Shown here: piece by piece, positions 41,035 to 49,390 of the stretch | Position numbering within the stretch: position 1 is the stretch's first letter | How the letters are laid out: every line of letters starts with the position of its first letter | Assembly: GCA_030524545.1 (NCBI GenBank) | Contig: JAUNGM010000023.1 | Coordinates: 1 to 64,000 of the forward strand | Length of the DNA: 64,000 bases | Direction of reading: 5' to 3' | From: Eubacteriales bacterium | GTDB lineage: Bacteria > Bacillota > Clostridia > Lachnospirales > Lachnospiraceae | Made by a program: the position numbers and the translations under genes | The notes under the pieces: generated by a model | What the model was told of the DNA's origin: nothing | Database searches by the model: none | What the model saw: only the letters and a program-made list of their open reading frames with translations

Positions 41035-41292
41035 ATGTCAGAATTAACATCTATGATGAATATAGGCAAAGAAATGGAAAGAAAGCTATTATCAATTGGA
41101 ATTGATTCGGCTGAGAAACTTATTGAGGCAGGTTCAAAACAAGCATTTTTAAAGCTGAAAGAGGTATATCCACAAGTTTGTCTGGTACATTTATATACCT
41201 TGGAAGGAGCGATTCATAATATTGAATTCAACTGTCTTTCGGAAAAAAAGAAAAAGGAATTAAAGGAATTTAGTGATTTCTTGAGGCGGTAA
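41035..41292 (+). CDS. TfoX/Sxy C-terminal domain protein
   Basis: An 85-residue protein: ELTSMMNIGKEMERKLLSIG, DSAEKLIEAGSKQAFLKLKE, VYPQVCLVHLYTLEGAIHNI, the stand-alone TfoX C-terminal domain. In proteobacteria TfoX is a competence regulator; stand-alone Firmicutes versions have no known role. ATG 41035 after TAGGAGAAAA. Intact, followed by a strong terminator. Confidence 0.85.
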   Translation: MSELTSMMNIGKEMERKLLSIGIDSAEKLIEAGSKQAFLKLKEVYPQVCLVHLYTLEGAIHNIEFNCLSEKKKKELKEFSDFLRR

Positions 41293-41320
41293 TGTCAGAC
41301 AGCAGCAAGTTACAGTTAAA

Positions 41321-41384
41321 ACAGGGTTTTGTTCCGTGGTATTCGGGTAAATGGATACCGCGGGACGAAACCCTGTATTTTTTA
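41321..41384 (+). terminator. Rho-independent terminator
   Basis: ACAGGGTTTTGTTCCG pairs with CGGGACGAAACCCTGT, followed by ATTTTTT; a long, strong hairpin ending the NUDIX-TfoX transcript. Confidence 0.8.
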
Positions 41385-41490
41385 GCAAAAGTATATACTC
41401 CGTGGCAAAAGTGAGAACCACGGGATGAAAGTAGAATTATGATCAGTAGAAGGGGTATCCTCTATCGCCAATTTTTTAGCCGGATGCTGG

Positions 41491-41844
41491 TTATTGTGAG
41501 CTTTTGGCTTTGTAGTCTTCGCCCCAAACCCACATAGCATCCAGGACAGGCTTGAGACTGTAACCAAGCTCTGTCAGTGTGTATTCTACATGGGGAGGAA
41601 CTTCCGGGAAAACGGTACGGATAACCAGACCACTTTCTTCCATCTGGCGAAGTTGTGCAGTCAGTACTTTTTGCGTTACATGTCCGATGGATTTTTTTAG
41701 TTCTCCGAAGCGTTTGGTTCCAGGTAACAAATCCCGTAAAATCAATACTTTCCACTTATTGCTGATTAAGGCTAAAGTTGTCTCTACCGGACAATCCGGT
41801 AATGCCGTTGCTGGTTTACTGGCAATTTCTTTTGTGGTTTCCAT
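41491..41844 (-). CDS. HxlR-family transcriptional regulator
   Basis: A 117-residue winged-helix regulator: CPVETTLALISNKWKVLILR with the N-terminal redox-type Cys, DLLPGTKRFGELKKSIGHVT, QKVLTAQLRQMEESGLVIRT and YTLTELGYSLKPVLDAMWVW. HxlR/MarR-like proteins sense quinones or aldehydes and often regulate the divergent gene. Start 41844 with AAGGAGTT upstream. Divergent from the FMN-binding genes at 41989; the palindromic TATAGGTAACTATA near 41869 is a likely operator. A fragment copy is at 31148. Confidence 0.9.
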   Translation of the reverse strand: METTKEIASKPATALPDCPVETTLALISNKWKVLILRDLLPGTKRFGELKKSIGHVTQKVLTAQLRQMEESGLVIRTVFPEVPPHVEYTLTELGYSLKPVLDAMWVWGEDYKAKSSQ

Positions 41845-41988
41845 GTAATGAACTCCTTTCATAGTATCCTATAGGTAACTATACCACAATATTGTGCGTA
41901 CTTCACAGAAAAAAGAAGGATTGCTACAATATGATCAACAAAGGCGAAAGCCCACAAACAAAATAAAACAAATTTGGAGGTAAGTATA

Positions 41989-42384
41989 ATGAAAAAAGTA
42001 ATCGAATTTTTAAATGAGAATCCTGTTCAGTATCTGGCAACCGTAGGACGTGATGGAAAAGCAAAGTGCCGCCCGTTCATGTTTGCGGGGGAAATGGACG
42101 GTAAGCTGTGGTTCTGCACCAACAACACAAAGGATGTTTACAAGGATATGCTGGAGAATCCTGAAATTGAGATTTCTGTTTCCAGTCCGTCCTATGCGTG
42201 GATTCGTCTGCATGGCAAGGCTGTGTTTGAAAACAACATGGCGGCAAAGGAAATGTGCATCACAAACCCGATTGTCAAGGGACAGTATCAGACCCCAGAT
42301 AACCCAATTTTTGAGGTGTTTTATCTGGTAAATCCGCATGGTGTGATCGCAGATTTTTCCGGCAATCCGCCTTATGAGTTTTAA
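41989..42384 (+). CDS. Pyridoxamine 5'-phosphate oxidase family protein
   Basis: A 131-residue FMN-binding split barrel: VIEFLNENPVQYLATVGRDG, KAKCRPFMFAGEMDGKLWFC, TNNTKDVYKDMLENPEIEIS. Probably a small flavoprotein reductase induced by the divergent HxlR regulator. ATG 41989 behind GGAGGTAAG. Complete. Confidence 0.9.
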   Translation: MKKVIEFLNENPVQYLATVGRDGKAKCRPFMFAGEMDGKLWFCTNNTKDVYKDMLENPEIEISVSSPSYAWIRLHGKAVFENNMAAKEMCITNPIVKGQYQTPDNPIFEVFYLVNPHGVIADFSGNPPYEF

Positions 42385-42426
42385 GAAAATGCTGATTGCT
42401 TCAGCAAAAAAAGAGAAGCAATCTTC

Positions 42427-42442
42427 GGGGGGGGGGGGGGGG
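42427..42442. repeat. Homopolymer run of 16 G
   Basis: Sixteen consecutive G residues between the two FMN-binding genes, in a mid-GC region. It could vary in length by slippage, or reflect an assembly or sequencing artefact. Confidence 0.9.
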
Positions 42443-42487
42443 AAGGGGCAATCCCTGGCCGGGGAACCGTTGAAAGGAGTGCTTCAA

Positions 42488-43093
42488 ATGCAGACAAAAG
42501 ATTATTTGAGATTATTGGTGGAACAGATACATTCTGCTGTGATTGCCACAATCGGCGCTGACGGACATCCTCAGACCCGCGTGATCGATATGATGCTGTG
42601 GGATGACAGGGGAGTATATTTTCTGACAGCAAAAGGAAAGGCATTTTATGAACAGTTGATGAGACAGAACTATATTTCCCTGTCTGCCACAAAGGATAAA
42701 TATTCTGTTTCATTGCGGGGAGAGATTACCAACATCGGAAGTGAAAAACTGGATGAGATTTTTGAAAAGAATCCTTATATGAAGCAGATCTATCCGGAAG
42801 ATACCCGCAGTGCGCTGGAGGTTTTTGCGGTTTATGAAGCGGAAGGGGAGTTCTTTGATATCAGCGATCCTTCCCATGTGACGCGGGACAGTTTTGTGAT
42901 TGGAAATATCCAGAAGAAACAGGGAGGCTATTTTGTGGGTGAAGGATGTATTGGCTGTAAGCTATGTTACTCTGTCTGTCCGCAGAAATGTATTGATATT
43001 TCCCAAAAACCAGTTGTGATCGAGCAGAATCACTGCCTGCACTGCGGGCGTTGTGTGGAAATCTGTCCGAAACAGGTGATTGAAAAGAGGTGA
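42488..43093 (+). CDS. PNPOx-like flavoprotein with C-terminal 2x[4Fe-4S] ferredoxin domain
   Basis: A 201-residue protein: FMN-binding barrel at 1-135 (LVEQIHSAVIATIGADGHPQ, SALEVFAVYEAEGEFFDIS), then a ferredoxin domain with CIGCKLCYSVCPQKC and CLHCGRCVEICP. The fusion suggests electron transfer from the clusters to FMN. ATG 42488 after GAAAGGAGT. It is 7 bp upstream of the macrodomain gene and probably in one transcript with it. Confidence 0.92.
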   Translation: MQTKDYLRLLVEQIHSAVIATIGADGHPQTRVIDMMLWDDRGVYFLTAKGKAFYEQLMRQNYISLSATKDKYSVSLRGEITNIGSEKLDEIFEKNPYMKQIYPEDTRSALEVFAVYEAEGEFFDISDPSHVTRDSFVIGNIQKKQGGYFVGEGCIGCKLCYSVCPQKCIDISQKPVVIEQNHCLHCGRCVEICPKQVIEKR

Positions 43094-43099
43094 GAGGGG

Positions 43100-43879
43100 A
43101 TGAACCAGCAGGAGCGGAGAATCTATTTAATTCAGGAGCTGTTAAAAGAAAATGAGGAATACAGGGAAATGAAGATTCCTGAAACATCCGGGGAACAAAA
43201 ACAACTTTTGCGCGGGCTTATGAATATCCGGATGCCCGGACTGGCAGGACAAGAATTTTTAAAAATACAGGATGAGTATCTGCAGGAAGAGATAAGACGG
43301 AAAGGAATCACGGAAATAGACAGCCTTGTTCCGGTTCGGGATGGGATCTATCTCTGGCAGGGAGATATTACCACGCTGCGGTGTGATGCCATTGTGAACG
43401 CTGCAAACAGTCAGATGCTGGGCTGTTTCTGCCCGAACCATGGCTGTATCGACAATGCGATCCATACCTTTTCCGGCATACAGCTTCGGGCGGATTGTGC
43501 GGAACTGATGGAGGAGCAAGGGCATGAAGAAGAAACAGGGAAAGCCAAAATTACTCCTGCATTTAATCTGCCCTGTAAATATGTTCTTCACACCGTTGGG
43601 CCGATCATCAGGGGAAAACTCACAGAAAAGGATAAAAGGCTGCTGGCTTCCTGCTATCGTTCCTGTCTGGATCTTGCAGAAAAAAATTATGTAAAAAGCA
43701 TTGCCTTCTGCTGTATTTCAACCGGAGAATTTCATTTTCCCAATGATAAGGCGGCGGAAATTGCAGTCCGCACAGTGAAAGAATATAGGAGACAGACACA
43801 GAGTAGAATGGAGGTAATATTCAATGTTTTCAAAGATTTGGACAAAGAAATCTACAGAAAGCTACTCACAGCAGATTGA
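43100..43879 (+). CDS. Zinc-containing macrodomain protein-ADP-ribose hydrolase
   Basis: A 259-residue Zn-macro protein: N-terminal helical part, then LWQGDITTLRCDAIVNAANS, QMLGCFCPNHGCIDNAIHTF with zinc-ligand Cys/His, and KYVLHTVGPIIRG and ISTGEFHFPNDKAAEIAV. Enzymes of this group remove ADP-ribose placed by the sirtuin encoded with them. It overlaps the sirtuin gene by 56 bp. Partners in other bacteria (lipoate ligase LplA2, GcvH-like protein) are not adjacent here. Confidence 0.92.
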   Translation: MNQQERRIYLIQELLKENEEYREMKIPETSGEQKQLLRGLMNIRMPGLAGQEFLKIQDEYLQEEIRRKGITEIDSLVPVRDGIYLWQGDITTLRCDAIVNAANSQMLGCFCPNHGCIDNAIHTFSGIQLRADCAELMEEQGHEEETGKAKITPAFNLPCKYVLHTVGPIIRGKLTEKDKRLLASCYRSCLDLAEKNYVKSIAFCCISTGEFHFPNDKAAEIAVRTVKEYRRQTQSRMEVIFNVFKDLDKEIYRKLLTAD

Positions 43880-44693
43880 GCAATTACAGACAGAATTTCA
43901 GCAGGCAGATGCAGTGCTGATCGGAGCAGGTTCCGGTCTTTCCACTTCGGCCGGATTTACTTACGGCGGGGAGCGTTTTCAAAAATATTTTGGAGATTTT
44001 GCAAAAAAGTATGGAATCCGTGATATGTATTCCGGCGGATTTTACCCGTATTCTTCCCTTGAAGAATATTGGGCATGGTGGAGCCGTCATATTTATTATA
44101 ATCGCTATGTAGACATCCCAAAGCCGGTCTATCAGAAATTGTTGGAAATCGTGAAAGAAAAAGACTATTTCGTACTCACAACGAATGTGGATCACTGCTT
44201 TCAGAAAGCAGGATTTGACAAAAAGAGATTGTTTTATACACAGGGAGATTATGGGCTGTGGCAATGTTCTGATCCATGCCATGAAAAAACATACGACAAC
44301 GAAGAGATTGTCCTGCAAATGCTGAAGGAACAAAACGATATGCGGATTCCGTCTGAATTGGTTCCTCATTGCCCTGTATGCGGAAAACCAATGACTATGA
44401 ATTTACGCTGCGATAATACCTTTGTGCAGGATGAAGGCTGGTATGCTGCACAGGACAGATATACCGATTTTTTATGTCGCCATAAAGGACTGAGGGTACT
44501 TTACCTTGAATTAGGAGTTGGAGCCAACACCCCGGTTATTATCAAATATCCATTTTGGAAAATGACAGCAGGGAATCCAAAGGCCAGCTATGTTTGTATT
44601 AACTGCCAGGATGCATATGCTCCCCGTGAGATCCGGGATTCTGCACTTTGTATTGAAAATGATATTGGAAAGGTATTAAATGATGTTGCATGA
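43824..44693 (+). CDS. SirTM-type sirtuin (ADP-ribosyltransferase)
   Basis: A 289-residue class M sirtuin: AVLIGAGSGLSTSAGFTYGG (NAD loop), FVLTTNVDHCFQKAGF (active-site region with His), zinc knuckle CPVCGKP and LYLELGVGANTPVIIKYPFW. In Staphylococcus and Streptococcus SirTM ADP-ribosylates a lipoylated GcvH-like protein during oxidative stress. ATG 43824 with GGAGGT 8 bp upstream, inside the macrodomain gene. The likely target is not encoded next to it. Confidence 0.92.
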   Translation: MFSKIWTKKSTESYSQQIEQLQTEFQQADAVLIGAGSGLSTSAGFTYGGERFQKYFGDFAKKYGIRDMYSGGFYPYSSLEEYWAWWSRHIYYNRYVDIPKPVYQKLLEIVKEKDYFVLTTNVDHCFQKAGFDKKRLFYTQGDYGLWQCSDPCHEKTYDNEEIVLQMLKEQNDMRIPSELVPHCPVCGKPMTMNLRCDNTFVQDEGWYAAQDRYTDFLCRHKGLRVLYLELGVGANTPVIIKYPFWKMTAGNPKASYVCINCQDAYAPREIRDSALCIENDIGKVLNDVA

Positions 44694-44695
44694 TT

Positions 44696-44837
44696 TTGGG
44701 TAAGACCAGAATCCCAGCCAATGATGCTGCAGTTTTGGAATTCAGATGAAGAATTTCCGGCAAATCTGAAAATTATGTGGGATGAAAATATTCTGGATTA
44801 TGTACATTTTGAAACAGCTCAGTTTATTGCCAGCCAT
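44696..44837 (+). pseudogene. DUF3786 protein, C-terminal remnant
   Basis: RPESQPMMLQFWNSDEEFPA, NLKIMWDENILDYVHFETAQ resembles the end of DUF3786 proteins, which often sit near corrinoid or CO metabolism genes. Only ~45 codons are present; it is joined to the phage terminator at 44838. Confidence 0.6.
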
Positions 44838-44872
44838 GTCAGGGCACTTGTCATAACAGCAGGTGTCCTTTT
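44838..44872 (+). terminator. Phage tape-measure-leader hairpin (copy 3)
   Basis: GGCACTTG...CAGGTGTC followed by CTTTT, homologous to the first hairpin at 8932 and 19983. No tape-measure gene follows. The rest of the interval to 45131 holds no gene I recognise; TATTATAATAAG near 45029 may be a promoter for the gene at 45132. Confidence 0.5.
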
Positions 44873-45131
44873 ATTCTCAGGTATGCTGGTAGATAGAAAT
44901 CAGCTGAGGTTTCTGTTATCGTAGCCGCTGATGGCTCGACCAGCACTTTTTGAAGATGAGAATACTTTTATAAGATTGAATTATTGCTTCGAAATGTTTA
45001 AATTGATTCAACTATTTCCTGATGATATTATAATAAGAAAATGAACAACCTGCAAGGAGCTTTTAATTTTTTAATTTGAAATAAAAAACAGGTGGTTTTT
45101 GACACTGCCTCGGTATTTGTGGAGGAGTCTT

Positions 45132-45623
45132 ATGAAAAAATATTTGGAAATGTTGAAAAATAGAGGTTCAGATTTAGCAATTGTGATTGATACACATTCG
45201 GTTGTAACGGCGCCATGGACGATATACAAGTGTAAATTTGGCTGTGGAGCTTATGGAAAAAACCATTGTTGCCCTCCGAATGTTCCCACTTATAAAGAGA
45301 CACAGGAAATATTGGATTGCTTTTCAAAAGGCATCTTATTTCGCACACATGAGGAAAATACGATAACTCCCTTAGTTGTGGAAACTGCAAAAGAATTGTT
45401 TTTAGATGGTTATTATAAAGCAATTGCATTTGGCGATGGAAATTGCCAGAAATGTGCAAAATGTAATCCTGAACGCTGTAATTTTCCTGGGCAGACAGTT
45501 CCTTCTATGGAAGCCTGTGGCATGGATGTATTTGCAACTGTTCGCAATAATGGTTTAGAGATACATACGCTTCGTGTAAAAGGAGAACCTCAGAATCACT
45601 TCGGTTTGGTTTTGGTAGAATAG
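45132..45623 (+). CDS. DUF2284 metal-binding protein
   Basis: A 163-residue protein with many conserved cysteines: YKCKFGCGAYGKNHCCPPNV, FGDGNCQKCAKCNPERCNFP and ACGMDVFATVRNNG. DUF2284 proteins are predicted metal- or cluster-binding and are common in anaerobes, but no reaction is known. ATG 45132 behind GGAGGAGT. Intact. Confidence 0.88.
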   Translation: MKKYLEMLKNRGSDLAIVIDTHSVVTAPWTIYKCKFGCGAYGKNHCCPPNVPTYKETQEILDCFSKGILFRTHEENTITPLVVETAKELFLDGYYKAIAFGDGNCQKCAKCNPERCNFPGQTVPSMEACGMDVFATVRNNGLEIHTLRVKGEPQNHFGLVLVE

Positions 45624-45820
45624 ATCCGCAAATTCGAATTGTCGGGATATCCCCGTCGGCTTTTCTTTTTTGATCATGGGAAAATACATTGCTTTGTGAT
45701 AGAATGGTGAGGAACAGAAAATTTGAATAAAATTGCAGCCTGGAAGGTGAGAACAAAAATGAACTCAGGCGATTCAGGATCTGGATGAAAAACAATGCAG
45801 AGTGAGAAAGGAAGTATAGC

Positions 45821-46996
45821 GTGGAATACAGAAAACTTCCTCATGGTGAGGAACGGATCAGCACAATTGGACTGGGGATGGGAAATATTTACTTGTCACC
45901 GGACGACGTTGTGGAGGAAACATTATTTTATGCAGTGGATCATGGAATTAATCTTTATGATATGTGCTGCGGGAGAATGAAGGTTTACGAATTATTTGGA
46001 GATGCAGTTGCAGGACGGCGTGATAAGGTTTATACACAGATGCATTTTGGTGCGGTCTATGAAGATGAAAATTATGGGCGCAGCCGGAAACTGGAACTGG
46101 TCAAACGGTCTTTTGACAAGATGCTGAACGCGGTCAAAACGGATTATACGGATTTTGGATATATTCATTGTATTGATGAGGAAAATGAGTTTGAAGAAAT
46201 TATGAATAACGGAACATGGGATTATGTCTGTTCCTTAAAGGAGCAGGGAGTTGTACGGCATCTTGGATTTTCTACCCATACGCCTGCAATGGCACACCGT
46301 TTTCTGCAGACCGGAATGGTGGATATTTGTATGTTCAGTTTAAATCCAGCCTATGATTATGGCCTGGGAGAATTGGGAAATGGCCGGATGGGGGAACGAG
46401 CCAGACTATATCAGGAAGCAGAACGTCTGGGTGTGGGCATTACCGTTATGAAGCCTTTTGCGGGTGGTCAACTGCTGAACGGGAAACAGTCTCCGCTTAA
46501 TATGACGCTTACTCGTTTCCAGTGCATACAGTACGCTCTGGATCGTCCGGGTGTGTTATGTTGTCTTCCGGGAGGAGGATGCGTACAGGATATAAAAGAT
46601 GTGCTTGCGTTTTACGAGGCAGACGAGAGTAGGAAGGATTATTCCGTTTTAGGGAAAGCAGTACCTGCCAAAGCTATGGGACGGTGTGTATACTGCAATC
46701 ACTGTGCTCCATGTCCGGGAGGAATTGATATAGGGCTTGTCAATAAATTTTACGATCTTGCACGTATTGGGGATGAATTTGCACGTGATCATTATAACAA
46801 ACTGTCTGTTCATGCGGATGCCTGTGTACAATGCGGACATTGTGAAAGACACTGTCCGTTCCATGTAAAGCAGATGAGCCGCATGAAGAGCATAAAGGAG
46901 TATTTTACTTATTTAATAGAAAGGCAGATTAACGATAGCAGCCATAAAAAAGGTGCTATCGTTAATTTTTGTCTTCCTGCTTACGAAAAAAGGTAA
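45821..46996 (+). CDS. Aldo/keto reductase with C-terminal 4Fe-4S domain
   Basis: A 391-residue protein: AKR barrel (RKLPHGEERISTIGLGMGNI, AVDHGINLYDMCCGRMKVYE, GVVRHLGFSTHTPAMAHRFL, MKPFAGGQLLNG) and a ferredoxin-like end with CVYCNHCAPCP and CVQCGHCERHCP. The usual catalytic Tyr position reads MCCGR, so ordinary AKR chemistry is doubtful. GTG 45821 with AAGGAAG upstream. The last ~27 codons run through a terminator-like hairpin (46931-46970), suggesting a lost original stop. Confidence 0.87.
   Translation: MEYRKLPHGEERISTIGLGMGNIYLSPDDVVEETLFYAVDHGINLYDMCCGRMKVYELFGDAVAGRRDKVYTQMHFGAVYEDENYGRSRKLELVKRSFDKMLNAVKTDYTDFGYIHCIDEENEFEEIMNNGTWDYVCSLKEQGVVRHLGFSTHTPAMAHRFLQTGMVDICMFSLNPAYDYGLGELGNGRMGERARLYQEAERLGVGITVMKPFAGGQLLNGKQSPLNMTLTRFQCIQYALDRPGVLCCLPGGGCVQDIKDVLAFYEADESRKDYSVLGKAVPAKAMGRCVYCNHCAPCPGGIDIGLVNKFYDLARIGDEFARDHYNKLSVHADACVQCGHCERHCPFHVKQMSRMKSIKEYFTYLIERQINDSSHKKGAIVNFCLPAYEKR
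46930..46973 (+). terminator. Terminator hairpin inside the annotated reductase 3' end
   Basis: AACGATAGCA pairs with TGCTATCGTT, followed by AATTTTT. It lies within the open frame, which continues to 46996. Confidence 0.75.
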
Positions 46997-47018
46997 ATCT
47001 CTGCTTGAACTGGTATGT

Positions 47019-47066
47019 GGCTGTGAGATCAGTTTGATTTGACTGGTAGCACAGCCATATTTTTGT
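47019..47066 (+). terminator. GGCTGTG/CACAGCC hairpin with T-run (copy 3)
   Basis: Arms 47019-47025 and 47050-47056, then ATATTTTT; same family as 13112 and 27577, here without the minus-strand coding remnant. Confidence 0.65.
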
Positions 47067-47132
47067 CCCTGGTGTAAAGATTGAGCGCTTTGGAAAAGAT
47101 ACGGCTATTATCTTGGCAATGACAGAAAATGT

Positions 47133-48476
47133 TTATATGTTATAACATATTGTTGCAATGCTGTCAGGAAGCATTTTTAATTCGGCAATTTCATGCCCTT
47201 CCCGTAAGATGAAGGGAATTTCCTCATCACTTCGGTTGAGGAGAACCAGAACACGCTCTCCGTTTGGATTTTGGAATGCGGTTACATCCAGTGAATCGTC
47301 AAAACGAGAGAAACCAATACGGACAGCACCTGGCTGAATATAACGGCTGAAATGTGCAATATAGTAGTAAGGGAGAGTTTTTACATATTCTTTTTTCTCT
47401 GTATCGCACATGATAATCGCCTCACAGAGGTTATTTACGTGATTGGGCCCGCCGTTCTGGTCAAAGATCATGCTCCAGTGCATAAAACAATCAATGCCAT
47501 TATTAAGATCGCCAATGATATCGTGGGCATACATGCGTGCATGTGCAAGATGATCATTGCGGCTGAAGCGACTGTATTCTACGCAGCCTTCCGTAAAAAC
47601 AAGATGTTTTTCCGGGAAAAGTTTTTTGATCATGGATAATTGCTCAAAATGATCTCCGCTATACCAGTGTACAGCTACACCGGATATAATTTCCTGCATT
47701 TCCTGGTCATTTATGATTTCCATAGCCCAGTCCAATGCTCTTTCTTTATTGTGATCCCAAATAAGCATTTCCAGATCCCCCAATCCCTGCGTGATTAGTT
47801 CCGGAACCAGATATTTGCGTAGATATTCTCGTTCTTCTGCTGCAGTATATACGCAGGAATCCCATGTTTGAATTGCTTTTGGTTCATTTTGCAGGCTGAT
47901 CATGGAAAAAAGAATCCCATGTTTTTCATATTCTTTGATAAAGCGGCAGATATATTTGGCCCATAGGCTAAAATATTCTTTTTTCAGTTTTCCACCATGA
48001 TTTTTTTCTCCGTTGGTTTTCATAAATGAGGGCGGTGACCAGGGAGAGATCATAAGTGTTAATGGACGAGAAGAATATTGCTGCGCTTTTTTAATCATAG
48101 GAATCAGATATTTTTCATCTCTTTCCAAAGAAAAGCTTTTTAGTTCCGTATCGTCTGGATCGTTCATTGCTGCATAGTTGCTAAGAGAAGCATCGCAGCT
48201 ATCCAAATGGACACGGCCGCAGCAGTAACGAAGGCCATTTTCGCCGAAAAGATCCTGTAAGATTCGGTCTCCGTTATCTCCGCCTGCATTTTTTACACAA
48301 TACGCAGCGGCCTCTGTGAACATGCCGCCGAACCCCCGGAATGTCTGATACGTCACTTGAGGGTACACATTTATTAATGGACGTTCCACTTCAAAATCCG
48401 TATGGAAAGAGAAGGGCATCTGTTGTTCACCACGAGTTTTATTTTTGTAAGTAGTATAGAAAATATTTCCATGCAT
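47133..48476 (-). CDS. Glycoside hydrolase family 30 (glucosylceramidase-like)
   Basis: A 447-residue beta-glycosidase of GH30: QTFRGFGGMFTEAAAYCVKN, RVHLDSCDASLSNYAA, LMISPWSPPSFMKTNGEKNH, acid/base Glu in SLQNEPKAIQTWDS, nucleophile Glu in HLVFTEGCVEYSRF and a C-terminal beta-sandwich (GERVLVLLNRSDEEI). No signal peptide, so it acts on imported glucosides. ATG 48476 with AAGGAA upstream. It is stand-alone and intact, with no transporter nearby. Confidence 0.92.
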   Translation of the reverse strand: MHGNIFYTTYKNKTRGEQQMPFSFHTDFEVERPLINVYPQVTYQTFRGFGGMFTEAAAYCVKNAGGDNGDRILQDLFGENGLRYCCGRVHLDSCDASLSNYAAMNDPDDTELKSFSLERDEKYLIPMIKKAQQYSSRPLTLMISPWSPPSFMKTNGEKNHGGKLKKEYFSLWAKYICRFIKEYEKHGILFSMISLQNEPKAIQTWDSCVYTAAEEREYLRKYLVPELITQGLGDLEMLIWDHNKERALDWAMEIINDQEMQEIISGVAVHWYSGDHFEQLSMIKKLFPEKHLVFTEGCVEYSRFSRNDHLAHARMYAHDIIGDLNNGIDCFMHWSMIFDQNGGPNHVNNLCEAIIMCDTEKKEYVKTLPYYYIAHFSRYIQPGAVRIGFSRFDDSLDVTAFQNPNGERVLVLLNRSDEEIPFILREGHEIAELKMLPDSIATICYNI

Positions 48477-48573
48477 AATGGTTCATTCCTTTCTTTGCCA
48501 GAAGGTTTTGCGAAGTTTGGTTTTTGTGCTGTATTAGCCTATTTCGTCATTTTCACAGGCGCTTTACGGAAGT

Positions 48574-48603
48574 ATTTTAAATGGTATTACAACATGGTGT
48601 CAA
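48574..48603 (-). promoter_or_regulatory. Promoter for the GH30 gene
   Basis: On the minus strand TTGACA (48603-48598), 18 bp, TAAAAT (48579-48574), about 100 bp before the ATG. The rest of 48604-48858 holds the terminator at 48689 and the XRE leader; I see no gene there. Confidence 0.6.
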
Positions 48604-48688
48604 CAGCAGATAAGGTGCTCTTGCAAATAAATCTCTAATATCATTAAACACTCTTAGCAGGATTCCAAGTTTGTGGGATAGATGATAT

Positions 48689-48725
48689 GGCAGAGACAGT
48701 TTTGTATGAACTGTTTCTGCCTTTT
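48689..48725 (+). terminator. Rho-independent hairpin
   Basis: GGCAGAGACAGTT pairs with AACTGTTTCTGCC, followed by TTTTG. The gene it originally served is not present. Confidence 0.75.
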
Positions 48726-48858
48726 GCATAATAGTTTGCCAAGCATTAAATGTTGTGATTTCAATGATGCAACTGCTGGTTGCACAAATTCAAACTAAAA
48801 TTGGTTGTGATGATAACAAACTTCCAGTATGATATAAATAAAAAAGGGGGCTGGTAAT

Positions 48859-49389
48859 ATGACATTAGGAGAAAAAATACAGAAACTCAGAAAGTCATGT
48901 GGTTTGTCGCAGCTTCAGTTAGCTGAGCAGTTGGATGTATCCCGTCAGTCAGTTTCAAAATGGGAATTGAATGAGTCAGTTCCTGATATAAATAAAATAG
49001 TAAGACTGAGTGAATTGTTTTCTGTTTCTGTGGATGAATTATTGAAAGAGAAATACACATCTTATGTAGAGAATGTCGATACAAAATCAACGATTGAGGA
49101 TATTGTTCAAATGAATTATATAAATAGTTTAATTAAAATCGGTATTAAAACAACTATTTTAGGAACGGTTCTAATTGTTTTAGAATGCTTGTTTTTACCG
49201 GTGTTGGCAATTATTCAGAAATCACAGGTTAATGGTCAGGGGTTTTATACGGATTTTATGGATTATATATCTGTTCAGCCAATGCCAATTATATATATTC
49301 TTACGATTATAATAATTGGTGTGGGGATTTTACTTATTTTTTGGGGGAGTAGAAGTAAAAGGAAAAGGCATAATGGTGAAGGTGATTGA
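48859..49389 (+). CDS. XRE-family regulator with C-terminal membrane helices
   Basis: A 176-residue protein: XRE helix-turn-helix (residues 1-65; LSQLQLAEQLDVSRQSVSKW, VSVDELLKEK) and two membrane helices (about 95-115 and 145-165). Membrane-tethered XRE regulators are common in Clostridia and often control adjacent transporters. ATG 48859 after GGGGGCTGG. Intact. Confidence 0.88.
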   Translation: MTLGEKIQKLRKSCGLSQLQLAEQLDVSRQSVSKWELNESVPDINKIVRLSELFSVSVDELLKEKYTSYVENVDTKSTIEDIVQMNYINSLIKIGIKTTILGTVLIVLECLFLPVLAIIQKSQVNGQGFYTDFMDYISVQPMPIIYILTIIIIGVGILLIFWGSRSKRKRHNGEGD

Positions 49390-49390
49390 T

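Noticed and set aside
41885..41985. tRNA-like or riboswitch element in the HxlR/PNPOx intergenic region
   Set aside because: Only a short palindrome (TATAGGTAACTATA), consistent with a regulator operator; no larger conserved fold is visible.
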